Assembly: GCF_002277955.1 (NCBI RefSeq)
Contig: NZ_CP018477.1
Coordinates: forward strand, 2,501,206-2,565,205
Direction of reading: 5' to 3'
Source of the DNA: Thermogutta terrifontis
GTDB lineage: Bacteria; Planctomycetota; Planctomycetia; Pirellulales; Thermoguttaceae
DNA length: 64,000 nucleotides
Shown one piece after another: positions 1-8,891 of the stretch. The stretch's first letter is position 1, and the number at the start of each line of letters is the position of its first letter. Position numbers and translations under genes: made by a program. The notes below the pieces were generated by a model. That model was not told where the DNA came from, ran no database searches, and saw only the letters and a list, made by a program, of their open reading frames with translations.

Positions 1-343
1 CTCCCTCAGGCCCCATCGCATCAAGCCCAAACGCTTTTGCTTCCTCTGGAAAATCCATCGCCGTTCCCACAACTATCGCAGGGGAAGGGAGTGGACGGTC
101 GGGCTCCCAGGGGAGGCGTTCCAAGGAGGCTCCCGTCGCCGCGGACAGCGCGTCGTGAAGTTCGTCAATCACCAGTTTCAGTTCGCTTTGTCGCCCTGCA
201 GGAAACACAAGGCGGGCAGATGCCGAACCATTTTGGACCAAGGCGACGGATTCTGGAGCCTCAGTCGATAGAGCTAGCGGGCAGTAATTTATTACTAAGA
301 TGCCAACCATTAATGGAATAAAGCGTGCGATCCGGAATGCCAT
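1..343 (-). CDS. Secreted glycoside-hydrolase-like protein, N-terminal part (runs off left edge)
   Basis: Reading the minus strand from the ATG at 343 gives an open frame to the window edge, about 114 residues. It begins with a clear signal peptide: MAFRIARF, then a hydrophobic stretch ending around LALS. The mature part has the look of the N-terminal domain found before GH67/DUF4838-type catalytic barrels: a segment ELKLVIDELHDALSAATG, then PAIVVGTAMDF and a GPEG near the edge. An AAGG lies 9 nt before the start. It begins 36 nt after the stop of the upstream LamG protein, so the two are probably co-transcribed. The catalytic part is outside the window, so the substrate cannot be guessed. 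The family call is by eye. Confidence 0.7.
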   Translation of the reverse strand, partial: MAFRIARFIPLMVGILVINYCPLALSTEAPESVALVQNGSASARLVFPAGRQSELKLVIDELHDALSAATGASLERLPWEPDRPLPSPAIVVGTAMDFPEEAKAFGLDAMGPEG

Positions 344-379
344 AATTTGGTGCCTTATTCAGAATTTCCTGTTCAGCTC

Positions 380-3300
380 TTACTGGAGTTGTATTTTCGC
401 GGCAACCTCGTGGCCACCGGCCAGTTCTCTTACTCGGACCTGCCACTCGCCCGGCGTATCATTGGGCGCGAAATCCACAAATACGTTCACAACGCCATCT
501 CGCGCCGCATAGAAACCCGTAGGCTCTGCGGTCTGCCCCTGAGAATCGCGAATTTCGAGTTCTATCGGTATCACAGCCGATAAAGGCAAGCCGTTCTTGC
601 CAACAACGCGAATCGTCAGGGATGCCCGTTGACCTCTCTCGGCTTTTTGCGGAACCAACACTTGGACCCCCTCAATTGCCTGGTCCGTGATCATGAACAC
701 CCGCCCGTCACCTGGTCCGAGCTTCACCGACCACGTCAAAACCTCACCCATTCGTTGCGATTTAACTTCCTGATGTGCGACAAGATCATAAACAGTTTTC
801 CCTTGTGTGACCACCGAGACGGTCCCTTCCAAAGGCAGGCCTTTTTCCATCACCAGGCCATGATGTCCGACGTAGTCCCCAAACGTGCGGCGATCATTGA
901 TCGTAAAAACATATAGGGCAGAGCCATACTGTCGTGTCCGAACAATCAAGTCTGGATCTGATGAGTCAACGTGTCGGGGATAACGGTTTGCCAGCTCCTG
1001 CCGCAGTTTTTCAGCCAACCGTTGCAGCGCTGCCTTGTCTTCCTCGGCCTTTCCCGTTCGTCGGTAGGACTCCACGCGAATATCAGGCCGAATTGCCGGG
1101 CAGAGAAATTCGTCCCCCACCACCAATCCTCCCCGGGATTGAAATTCTTTGATCGCTTTGACGACAGCCGCGGGCAGCACATCACAGGCTGGAAGAACAA
1201 GCACCCGGTAGTTATCCAGTCCATCTCGCAGGATACTTTCTTCGTAAATGATCCGTGGCTGAAATCGTCCCCATTGGAGTACAAGATGCATGTCCGCTTC
1301 CCAGTTGCGACTCCAGCCGTAGGTCCCCCGACCGGCGAACATTTGGGAAGCAAAGCTTTCTAAAATGGCAATATCGGCGGGACTATCCGGAATATTCAAA
1401 AGAGCCGGCCCCAAAGGTCGAACCACGTCGTGAATAAGCTCCTGGAGCACTTCTCTGGTATGGGGATTGGTGTAGCGATAACTTGCGTGAGGAGCCGGCA
1501 CGAGCGAACTCCAACCGTGATACATGATGCCCCGGATAGGACGTGCCATCTTGCACCAAAACGCCTCACGCAGGTGATCTGGGGCAATCGTGATAAACTT
1601 CGCGTCGGGTATTTCCCTTTCCCACGGTGCCCGTTGACTTTCCTCCTCGAGCAGCTTTGGGGCCGTTTGAGACCGGTACCAGATAATCTGCGTCATCTTC
1701 ATGACCTGCTGGCCTGGTCGCCCTTCAGCCATCGCGAAGAGTTCGTCCGTTGCCTGGCCGATTTTGATCGGGTCGGGATAGGTATACGTCCACTGGGAAA
1801 GAACGTCCACCTCGCCTCCACTACCCCAGATGCTGGGAGCACGAACCGCCGGATCGAAAAACGTCCACAGATCGGGTCTTGCCGATTTCAAGCCACGGTG
1901 GACGGCTGAATGCAATCCGTTCCACCCATCGCCCTCTGTCCAGAACCATCGATAGAACTCAAGCAGATGGTCGTTATCAGGAATAACCCGGTCTTCCGGA
2001 AATCCGAGAATCCGATCGTAACGCACGCCCCATTTGCTGGTGGCTTGATCTGGAATGTCGTAGCCGTATTTTGTCCTAAAAGTTTCCAAATCATGCTTAT
2101 GGAAACACAGATTGGTCGAGTCACGAACCTCTGTATGAATAAGCGCTGCCTCAAGCGATGGGAAATCGTGGAATGTTTCTGCCACCGATGCCCCGACTCG
2201 GTAACAGAATTCGCGCACCTCCGGAAACAGACCACACGGGTTTGGGTCCTTGTAAGGCTGCCCGTTTCTATCCACCCGCTGGAATCGTGACTGCGTTTCG
2301 GGATTCCTCACAATCCATGACCCGGGTGATAAGCTTACGATCGCACCCACACCCCGAACCAGGTGTGCATTGAGCATTTCCGCTTTTTCCGCTAATTGAG
2401 AACTTTCGACAGCGGTTCCCGGTTTATCCAATTTCCAAATGTGGGCATAGTCCGTCAGACTGACTAACTGATGAGTAAAGCCAATTTCTTTGACCTGCTC
2501 GAGATCACCTGTGCCCCATAAGATAACAGGCATCATATCAGGTATCGGTCGTGGCACAATGGAAATGTTAAATTCCCGTTCCTGGTGCAATACTGTGGAT
2601 TCCTGAGTGGCTTCAACATGCACCCGGAGAGCGTAGCTTCCCGTTCGCAACCGAGTATCCACGGGCACTTTTATAGGAATTTCTTCGTGAGGAGAAAGTT
2701 TCGGTACTCGTAGAGATGTTGTCGATTCTTTAGAGATACAGGCAATCTTTACGTCGCTTACTTCACGCTGTGTTTCATTGCGGAGGACGAGGTGAACAAA
2801 AGCCGTATCTTCCATTCGCAGGAAGGCCGTACGTGCCAGGGATGCGAGTTCGACTTCGAGGCCACCTTGTGCCCAATTGGGAATTCCCGCGTGAATGCAG
2901 ACCTCGTCGATATAGCCGGGGAACCCCGAGTACAAAGAACCGTAACGATCTCCAATCACCAGGTCGTATTTTCCCGGCGAGACCGGTCCCCGTCCGGGAT
3001 GGACCGTTCTGCCAATCGCTTGCTTGTTGAGGAAGAATCGCCCCACCCCCGCACCGTCGTAGGCAAAAGCTAGGTGTACCCAACAGTCAGGCAGCAGAGA
3101 GACTTCCTGTGATATGAACTCAGCCGAATCCTGACCGAACCCAAGATACGCCACGAGGCGAAATTTTCCGGGATTGGTCCGCCGCAAATAAAGGCAATAA
3201 TCGCAATTTGCCTCTGGAGTTTCTCGCGGGTAATGAAGATATTTTTTGTCGAGTAAAAAAGCCACGCTGCACGTATCGAGTTCCGCCTTGGGTTTGATCC

Positions 3301-3670
3301 ATAACTCCAGCGTGAAGGCTCCTTCCGGAGTGAGCCGTGGATCATTTCTCACCACCGCTCCATTTCCAACCTCCGGATTGTTGGCACTGGAGAAGCACTC
3401 CAAACAGTTGCCAGACACACCTCCGGGAACGAATCGCGACGCCCCTCGGAGCCGTAACTCATGACCGTGTCCGGAGTTATCGGCGGTTTCCTGGCCCGGC
3501 AGAAACTTCCAGCAGGCAATGATATTCTGGCCCGACGGCCCCTGACTTGATTGCTGAGCTGCGCTTGAATTCCCCACTGATTGGCTGCTTTCGCCGAGCA
3601 AAGGCTGAGCAGAAACGACCAACGTCATTACACCGCTCAACATGGTAATTACCGCAACTTTTCGGGGCAT
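380..3670 (-). CDS. Secreted LamG-domain protein with GH42-like (beta-galactosidase-type) barrel
   Basis: This is a 1096-residue exported protein. The start chosen at 3670 gives a good signal peptide (MPRKVAVITMLSGVMTLVV) with GGAGG 10 nt upstream; an in-frame TTG at 3751 would put 27 odd residues before it. Order of parts: a LamG/concanavalin-like sandwich at about 45-250 (FTLELWIKP, WVHLAFAYDG, GYIDEVCIH), a linker beta domain, a TIM-barrel-like region at about 370-780, and a Rossmann-like segment near 825-860 (YRVLVLPACDVL then FQSRGGLVVGDEF) typical of the trimerisation domain of GH42-type enzymes. A beta-sandwich ends the protein. I infer a periplasmic or surface polysaccharide-acting enzyme. 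Catalytic acids could not be assigned with certainty and no substrate is implied. Confidence 0.75.
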   Translation of the reverse strand: MPRKVAVITMLSGVMTLVVSAQPLLGESSQSVGNSSAAQQSSQGPSGQNIIACWKFLPGQETADNSGHGHELRLRGASRFVPGGVSGNCLECFSSANNPEVGNGAVVRNDPRLTPEGAFTLELWIKPKAELDTCSVAFLLDKKYLHYPRETPEANCDYCLYLRRTNPGKFRLVAYLGFGQDSAEFISQEVSLLPDCWVHLAFAYDGAGVGRFFLNKQAIGRTVHPGRGPVSPGKYDLVIGDRYGSLYSGFPGYIDEVCIHAGIPNWAQGGLEVELASLARTAFLRMEDTAFVHLVLRNETQREVSDVKIACISKESTTSLRVPKLSPHEEIPIKVPVDTRLRTGSYALRVHVEATQESTVLHQEREFNISIVPRPIPDMMPVILWGTGDLEQVKEIGFTHQLVSLTDYAHIWKLDKPGTAVESSQLAEKAEMLNAHLVRGVGAIVSLSPGSWIVRNPETQSRFQRVDRNGQPYKDPNPCGLFPEVREFCYRVGASVAETFHDFPSLEAALIHTEVRDSTNLCFHKHDLETFRTKYGYDIPDQATSKWGVRYDRILGFPEDRVIPDNDHLLEFYRWFWTEGDGWNGLHSAVHRGLKSARPDLWTFFDPAVRAPSIWGSGGEVDVLSQWTYTYPDPIKIGQATDELFAMAEGRPGQQVMKMTQIIWYRSQTAPKLLEEESQRAPWEREIPDAKFITIAPDHLREAFWCKMARPIRGIMYHGWSSLVPAPHASYRYTNPHTREVLQELIHDVVRPLGPALLNIPDSPADIAILESFASQMFAGRGTYGWSRNWEADMHLVLQWGRFQPRIIYEESILRDGLDNYRVLVLPACDVLPAAVVKAIKEFQSRGGLVVGDEFLCPAIRPDIRVESYRRTGKAEEDKAALQRLAEKLRQELANRYPRHVDSSDPDLIVRTRQYGSALYVFTINDRRTFGDYVGHHGLVMEKGLPLEGTVSVVTQGKTVYDLVAHQEVKSQRMGEVLTWSVKLGPGDGRVFMITDQAIEGVQVLVPQKAERGQRASLTIRVVGKNGLPLSAVIPIELEIRDSQGQTAEPTGFYAARDGVVNVFVDFAPNDTPGEWQVRVRELAGGHEVAAKIQLQ

Positions 3671-3962
3671 TGTCCGTCCTCCGCGCAGCCTGCAGATACT
3701 TGACGTGAACGTCAAGCGAGAAGTCCCAACCCGCTTTGAGTCGGCTATCAACGTACACTAACGGAAACACGGGTTCAAGGAGCGACGCGGCGATAAGTTT
3801 TGGGGCAGCGTCATGGAGCGCGGCATGTCTCAAAACCTCAGGAGCCTGGGCGATTTACTCTCAGAAGCGGTGCAACTTTCTATCAGGCTCCGACAGTTTC
3901 GGTGACAACTTTTCGGGCTGGGTGAACCACCGCCCGGCCAAAGAGAAGGGCTGTTCCACAAT

Positions 3963-4985
3963 TCATTCTTCGAGTGTCACCGTGTAAGGTCCCTTGTAAA
4001 AAGAACGCCCGAACCGGATCTTGCCATGCAGTGGCGGTCGCGGGGTTTTCACGGTCACAGCACGACAAAAACTGCTGCGATACCACAAGCACTGTTCTTC
4101 GGGCCGCGCGGGAAAGGGTGCCTGACGGGCAAGGCGTGTACGCTGCCAGGTCTCCGGCTTGGCCAGCGAACGGTTTTCATAATAGCTGTAATCCCGCAGG
4201 ATGTCTGTAAGAACGAGCCCTCCCTCGTTGATGAGCCGCTGGAATTCGTGCCAATATTTTGCCGGGCACTCCAATTCAGTCAGGCCAAAATACATGCTCC
4301 CCGGGTGCTTTATGGCCGCCAGTCCCCGCGACAGCCACGCCCTAAATCCCTGACGAGTCTCAACCGGATCCATAACGAACACATCAAAGGCCCTTCGCCA
4401 TTCGCGCGGAAGGGGATCAGCCACGTTATAGATGCGAGCTTCGACGGCAAGCCCACCTCGTTCTGCCTCGCCCTGGATAAAATCCACCCAGCGAGAGTCG
4501 ACTTCTCCCACCACAACGCGCTTGGGCAATCCCGTAAGCCCTGCGGCAAGTGAGAAAAGATCGTCATCTCCCAAAACGAGAATGGTTCGGTCAAACAGGT
4601 CTCCCCGTTCCCAAAGAAATCGAACTCTTTTGATAACGTCGGAGCTTACGATCGGCTCTTGAAAAAATTCTGTGGTCGGCCAGGGAGCCTCTGCACGGAG
4701 CTTTTCGAACCTGGCCAGTACGGACTCAAAATCTGGATGGCACGCCTCTTTTATCCGCTGGGGAAGTTCAGCGACCTGCAGTCGATCGTTTTTGAGAACA
4801 ATCCACCCCCGGCTACTAAGCGCGCGACATGCCTCGTAGATCTCCATCACCGTACCATCCACGGCGGCGAGGAGATCCCACACAGTACACCCGTGATCGA
4901 CAAGCGTGCGGAGAATCTGAAACTCCGTGCGTGTCAGCGCGTGATCACCCGTTTGTTCACCTGTTGAGGCTTGAAGTATTCGCAT
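3963..4985 (-). CDS. bpsA: N4-bis(aminopropyl)spermidine synthase (branched-chain polyamine synthase)
   Basis: The 340-residue protein matches the BpsA (former DUF43) family. An N-terminal winged-helix-like segment (TRTEFQILRTLVDHGCTVWD) is followed by an aminopropyltransferase-type Rossmann domain with the GDDD motif at 139-142, an EVD at 161-163 and a DP pair at 206-207 (FVMDPVET). Known BpsA enzymes transfer aminopropyl groups from decarboxylated S-adenosylmethionine to spermidine, making quaternary branched polyamines that stabilise nucleic acids in thermophiles. The gene follows speD, whose product supplies that donor, and overlaps it by 52 nt. No closer ATG, GTG or TTG is in frame near the end of speD, so the overlap seems real. 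The combination strongly supports the assignment and hints at growth at high temperature. Confidence 0.88.
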   Translation of the reverse strand: MRILQASTGEQTGDHALTRTEFQILRTLVDHGCTVWDLLAAVDGTVMEIYEACRALSSRGWIVLKNDRLQVAELPQRIKEACHPDFESVLARFEKLRAEAPWPTTEFFQEPIVSSDVIKRVRFLWERGDLFDRTILVLGDDDLFSLAAGLTGLPKRVVVGEVDSRWVDFIQGEAERGGLAVEARIYNVADPLPREWRRAFDVFVMDPVETRQGFRAWLSRGLAAIKHPGSMYFGLTELECPAKYWHEFQRLINEGGLVLTDILRDYSYYENRSLAKPETWQRTRLARQAPFPARPEEQCLWYRSSFCRAVTVKTPRPPLHGKIRFGRSFYKGPYTVTLEE

Positions 4986-5269
4986 AACAAATCAAAGGCC
5001 TTGATGGCGTTGCCTTCCTGGCCGCACGTAAAGACGTCTGCGACAACGAGCCCTTTTTCCGGCCAGGTGTGCACAGCAAAATGGGATTCTGCGAGCAGAA
5101 GAACGCCTGTCACACCTTCTGGTTCAAACTGGTGGAACTGCTCTCCGACGGTGTGAAAACGGGCCTGCTCCGCTACAGAGTACAGAATCGGCTGGACAGA
5201 CTCCACACGCCGAAGCAACTCGGGTGGGCAACCATACAATTCGCCAAGAACGTGGGTTCCCACTGCCAT
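4934..5269 (-). CDS. speD: S-adenosylmethionine decarboxylase proenzyme
   Basis: The 111-residue product is a class 1B (prokaryotic, SpeH-type) AdoMet decarboxylase. It cleaves itself to create a pyruvoyl group and then decarboxylates AdoMet for polyamine synthesis. The cleavage motif ESH is at 61-63, so Ser62 should become the pyruvoyl residue; His67 and Cys82 match the other catalytic residues of this family. I start at 5269 because the protein then opens as MAVGTHVLGELYGC, as family members do, and GGGAGG lies 7 nt upstream. A longer frame reaching 5449 adds 60 residues that do not resemble the family. bpsA follows with overlap. A promoter and a structured leader of about 270 nt lie upstream. 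Confidence 0.95.
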   Translation of the reverse strand: MAVGTHVLGELYGCPPELLRRVESVQPILYSVAEQARFHTVGEQFHQFEPEGVTGVLLLAESHFAVHTWPEKGLVVADVFTCGQEGNAIKAFDLLCEYFKPQQVNKRVITR

Positions 5270-5536
5270 AGCCGGCCTCCCTATTTCAGGTGAAAAAGCT
5301 AACAACCCGAAACGGGGATCCTCATTCCACACATCGGGCGGTTGAGGCGCCCGATGCACCAGCTTCCCACCCAGACCGTTCCTGCAGCGGTGCGGATGGT
5401 CGCCGGTTGATGGCTGAGCCGGCCAAAAGGCCGTTTGGGTCGGTTCCACACCGCGATTTGCTTTACGGTCCGGGCTCCTCCCAAACGAACCTGGGAACCA
5501 GGTTACAAGACGCGAGGCGATAAGCCACCTCTATTC
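5270..5536 (-). promoter_or_regulatory. Long structured 5' leader of speD-bpsA
   Basis: Between the predicted promoter and the speD start lie about 265 nt without a credible gene. Three perfect hairpins can be drawn: arms 5332-5340 and 5348-5356 (9 bp, CATCGGGCG with its complement, 7-nt loop), arms 5420-5424 and 5429-5433 (CGGCC, AAAA loop on the plus strand), and arms 5488-5494 and 5498-5504 (AACCTGG, 3-nt loop). No T-tract follows any of them, so they are not simple terminators. I do not recognise a known riboswitch. A leader this long before a polyamine gene could be a regulatory RNA, but that is inference. Confidence 0.4.
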
Positions 5537-5542
5537 TCTGTT

Positions 5543-5570
5543 ATTTTATGACCTTGCGCGCTAGATTCAA
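5543..5570 (-). promoter_or_regulatory. Putative sigma-70-type promoter for speD-bpsA
   Basis: On the minus strand TTGAAT (5565-5570) and TAAAAT (5543-5548) are separated by 16 nt. The -10 box matches consensus at five of six positions. Transcription would begin near 5536 and yield the leader described above. Confidence 0.45.
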
Positions 5571-5996
5571 GCCACTCCGCAACTCTTGACGCCGTTAAAA
5601 CTTGCGCACGTCTCCTAAATACTCAAGTATTAGACTGTCGAAACAGGTATTACAGTCACGAGAGATGGCCTCCCCTCAAATTCCTTGCGGTGCGAACCAG
5701 CTTGTTCCGGAAATCCCCGATGAACTGGGCCTGGCGCACCTTGTCCGCATTCGATGCCCTTAACCATTTGGAAAACCGGGCGAGCTCGGGTCTTCGGCAT
5801 TTGCCAGCAACAGTTGCGTCTCAAAGCAACCGCTCAATAATGAGATGGCGGGTGTATCGCGGATTGGTCAACCAGCGAGAGAAAGACGTTGTTAAGACGC
5901 TTGCCGTGTCACCCATTCCACCAGCCCATTCACCGATGACTGTTAACACTCGGCGGCTAGGAGCGCATTTTACGCCCTGGATTTGGGAGGCGTCTC
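5571..5996. other. Intergenic stretch, no gene seen
   Basis: No frame here has protein-like composition with a usable start. A small palindrome AATACT-CA-AGTATT lies at about 5617-5630. The only functional site I can support is the ribosome binding site GGGAGG just before the ATG at 5997. Confidence 0.5.
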
Positions 5997-6833
5997 ATGC
6001 TCACTCAGAATTACCAAAGCACCGGTAGCGGCGGCAAAACGATGACACGCTGGCGAGTCATGGGCCTTTCCCGACGTAACCGAACTGTGCAACGGGCGCT
6101 CTCCATTCTGGCAATTGCCTCAATTATCCAATGGTTTACAGGTAGCGACGTGCCTGGGTCCGATCAGCAGAGCGGCGAAAAAGCAACCGTTCCCCAGCCG
6201 ATTGTACGGACGGGGAGCGAGCCGGGACCAACGGTTTTGGTCGTGGCCGGGATTCACGGTAACGAACCCGCCGGAGTTAAGGCTGCGCAAATCATGGCGT
6301 GTTGGTCCGTCCGGCGGGGAAAACTTGTCGTCGTGTCGCCTGCCAACCCCCCAGGAGTTGAGCACCGTCAACGAACCATCCCTGGTGTGCCGAAGGAGGA
6401 GGCTGATCTCAACCGCAATTTTGTGGTGGAGGGCAAAGAGTGTCGGCCCAAAGGCACGCTCGCCCAGCAACTCTGGCAGCACGTTGCGCAGATCCGTCCC
6501 GACTGGCTTGTCGATCTCCACGAATCTGTCAGGTTTCACAAAGATCGGGGAGTGGGCAACACATTCATCGTTTACCCCCGAGAGGAAACCCTCGAGGTGG
6601 TGAAAAAACTTCTGGCAAAAGTGAACCCCCAAATAACTGAGTTGGACGAAAGGTTCGTCGTGTTGCGCTGGCCAGCCCGCGGTTCCCTGGCGCGCGCCGC
6701 CGGCGCGGTCCTTGGATGTCAGAGCTTCATTCTGGAGTCCACCCGTCAGGATCCTATAGACAGGAGAATCGCTTATCACTGCGAATTTGTCCGTGCCCTG
6801 CTGGAGGAACTCCAAATGGGGCTAATGCAATAA
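5997..6833 (+). CDS. Membrane-anchored succinylglutamate desuccinylase/aspartoacylase-like zinc hydrolase (M14 fold)
   Basis: The 278-residue protein has zinc-carboxypeptidase-fold motifs: GIHGNEPAG with the ligand pair His87 and Glu90, DLNRNF at 138-142, the third ligand His175 in VDLHES, and a late ILEST that can carry the catalytic Glu. Members of the AstE/AspA group cleave acyl or peptide bonds of small substrates. Residues 33-50 form one hydrophobic segment after a basic N-terminus, so it is exported or anchored by its N-terminus. GGGAGG lies 7 nt before the ATG; an internal ATG at 6042 lacks such a site. It stands alone, divergent from speD, so the neighbours give no substrate. Confidence 0.75.
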   Translation: MLTQNYQSTGSGGKTMTRWRVMGLSRRNRTVQRALSILAIASIIQWFTGSDVPGSDQQSGEKATVPQPIVRTGSEPGPTVLVVAGIHGNEPAGVKAAQIMACWSVRRGKLVVVSPANPPGVEHRQRTIPGVPKEEADLNRNFVVEGKECRPKGTLAQQLWQHVAQIRPDWLVDLHESVRFHKDRGVGNTFIVYPREETLEVVKKLLAKVNPQITELDERFVVLRWPARGSLARAAGAVLGCQSFILESTRQDPIDRRIAYHCEFVRALLEELQMGLMQ

Positions 6834-6849
6834 TGCCAAAATGATCTAA

Positions 6850-6885
6850 GAAAATTTTCAAATTTAAAAAGAAAATTTCAAATTC
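6850..6885. repeat. AT-rich imperfect direct repeat
   Basis: GAAAATTTTCAAATTT at 6850-6865 is followed by GAAAATTTCAAATTC at 6871-6885. The block is far more AT-rich than its surroundings and sits just after the stop of the M14-like gene. The first copy contains a 10-bp palindrome. Its role is unknown. Confidence 0.55.
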
Positions 6886-7070
6886 GCTGACCAAGATTCG
6901 TGGCCTTTTCTCCGGCGAGTTGCACGGCTGAGCGGGTTTTTCAAAGCGTCTGATGACTTGGATGTGTGATACGCCCCCTGATCGGTTCCGGCCTTCATGA
7001 AACAGTTACCAAGAGGATAGCGTATAAACAGTTATTCGAGAGCTTGTCTCGCCACCAGCCCTGTTCTCGC

Positions 7071-8807
7071 CTATTCCACCTTCCACACTTCCCAGCCGGT
7101 TTTGTCAACGAAAAGCCGGGTGGCAGTTAAACCGTGCGGCAAATGCCGCGGTGGCGCGGGGAATGTGGGTGGCCGAAGCAAAAAACGCACCTCGTTTTCT
7201 TTGAGAAACTGGCACACTTCCTCGCTATACGGCTTCTTTCGCCACATCTCTGCCAATCGCCACCAGCCTGCCGGGAAGACCCCAGAATAACCGTTGACAA
7301 GCCAACATCTGTGGACGGGTTGCCAGAGCATCACACGGACTGTTGGTTCATATTCGATAAGTTGACCGGGGACAGGGAAATCGAGAACAAGAACAACCGT
7401 GTTGGCCGGCGCACGCCCTGCGAGATAACGGGCCCATCCAGGTGGACGCGAATAGTCCGGAGGAACAACAAGAAACGGCGCTCCCGGCAAAACTTCGAGC
7501 AAGCACACAAGACCGAGCACCCCAAAAATGCCGCCTGAAAGCACTCCTTTGCGAACCCCGGGCAAAATCTTTTGAAAATAGGTTCGCACGCCCATCAGGC
7601 CGAGTGCACTCAACAAAAGAATGGTGAGCTGGGCGAGGTACGCAAATCGGTAGGGGCTTCTCACGGCGGCAAAAGGGGGAATGACCCTGGCAAGTAAATC
7701 CCAAATGGAAACCTGTCCCACTCGAATTTTCGGGCCCAGCGAGCCGATCACCGACACCACAGCGATAGCTGCGAGGAATAAAACCATCCGGCGAAGGGGT
7801 GACTCCTGTAAGCGTCTGCATATTGCGGCAGCCGTGATGCCCACGGCCAAAAAGCTGACCAGCCATCCCGGATTCAAACACCGGCCCCCGATCCCATGGC
7901 ACGCGCCCAGATAAAAATCGAGCCCGTGGGGAGGTGGCGTCAACCACTCGCCAACCCTCGCGGATAGCGAGGTGACGACCTCAGGTGGACGGACAACAGC
8001 ATGGGGCGAGAGGATTCGGCTCATTGGCAATCCCACGGCCAAAATGAGAAGCGTTCCGAGGCCAATACCGCCCATCCACACGCCCACGCCTTCACCTTTC
8101 TTGGACATAAAAAACCAGGGTACAATCAGCACAAGAATGAGTGCGGCGAAAAGTCCCAACTGGATGCTGGTTGCAAATGTCAGTGCCCATGCGAAGCCAA
8201 GCTCGAGGGCCTGTGTCCAGATCGGGCGGTCCAGCATTCGCAGGACGACATCCCACTGCCATAGCACCGGCCAGAGCGGCGCGTACTGAATCAGCTCCGG
8301 TTGCTGGAGAATCAGCGGCAGCCACACAACGAGAGCCCCTGCGTATCCGGCTATCCAATGATCTTGGGTCCACCGGTGAATCAGCCTCCTGGCAACGACT
8401 CCATTGAGGACGAGAGATCCAACGAAGTAAACATGGTAAGCGGCCACCGGATCGAACATCCAGACAACAGGCGCCACGGCGGCCGTCAGCGGCTGGGGTT
8501 CAGAAAAGGCGAAGGCGCCCTTCTCGGGCCAGAATATCGGAGCGTCCCAATAATTTTGAAAACAACAGGAGACACGATCCGCATTCCACCAGATCGTCCA
8601 GACATTGAAAAGTGTCACCACGCCGTTGGCGGGGCGACTAGCTGGAAGCGCACCCGTGAACAGGCAATGTCGATAGCTCCAAAAGGCAAAAAAGAGATAC
8701 GCCAGGGCCCAAACCCACGTGGAACATCTACCTCGTCCGACACCTGTGGAAAGTCGCTTCGTGGTCAGAGACCCTGGTTGCAAAGCGTGGCGGCTGTGAA
8801 TCCCCAT
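7071..8807 (-). CDS. Polytopic inner-membrane protein, GT-C-like
   Basis: The 578-residue product has about eleven to thirteen hydrophobic segments separated by short loops, with a large soluble part near the C-terminus (about 450-578). The layout, a long first periplasmic-type loop containing aromatic residues (ANGVVTLFNVWTIWWNADRV) followed by many helices and a soluble tail, resembles lipid-linked sugar glycosyltransferases of the GT-C fold and related YfhO/DUF6311-type proteins. No catalytic DxD or DD could be pinned down, so no activity is claimed. The start at 8807 is an ATG with GGAGGG 13 nt upstream; a TTG at 8879 would add 24 residues. It is the last gene of the DUF1559-lipoprotein run. 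Confidence 0.6.
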   Translation of the reverse strand: MGIHSRHALQPGSLTTKRLSTGVGRGRCSTWVWALAYLFFAFWSYRHCLFTGALPASRPANGVVTLFNVWTIWWNADRVSCCFQNYWDAPIFWPEKGAFAFSEPQPLTAAVAPVVWMFDPVAAYHVYFVGSLVLNGVVARRLIHRWTQDHWIAGYAGALVVWLPLILQQPELIQYAPLWPVLWQWDVVLRMLDRPIWTQALELGFAWALTFATSIQLGLFAALILVLIVPWFFMSKKGEGVGVWMGGIGLGTLLILAVGLPMSRILSPHAVVRPPEVVTSLSARVGEWLTPPPHGLDFYLGACHGIGGRCLNPGWLVSFLAVGITAAAICRRLQESPLRRMVLFLAAIAVVSVIGSLGPKIRVGQVSIWDLLARVIPPFAAVRSPYRFAYLAQLTILLLSALGLMGVRTYFQKILPGVRKGVLSGGIFGVLGLVCLLEVLPGAPFLVVPPDYSRPPGWARYLAGRAPANTVVLVLDFPVPGQLIEYEPTVRVMLWQPVHRCWLVNGYSGVFPAGWWRLAEMWRKKPYSEEVCQFLKENEVRFLLRPPTFPAPPRHLPHGLTATRLFVDKTGWEVWKVE

Positions 8808-8891
8808 GGCAAGTTCAATTCCCTCCAACCGGCCTGCCCACTTTAAGCCACGGTTTTCGGGAGTGAACCGTTTTTGCAAGGGTAGACGGCA

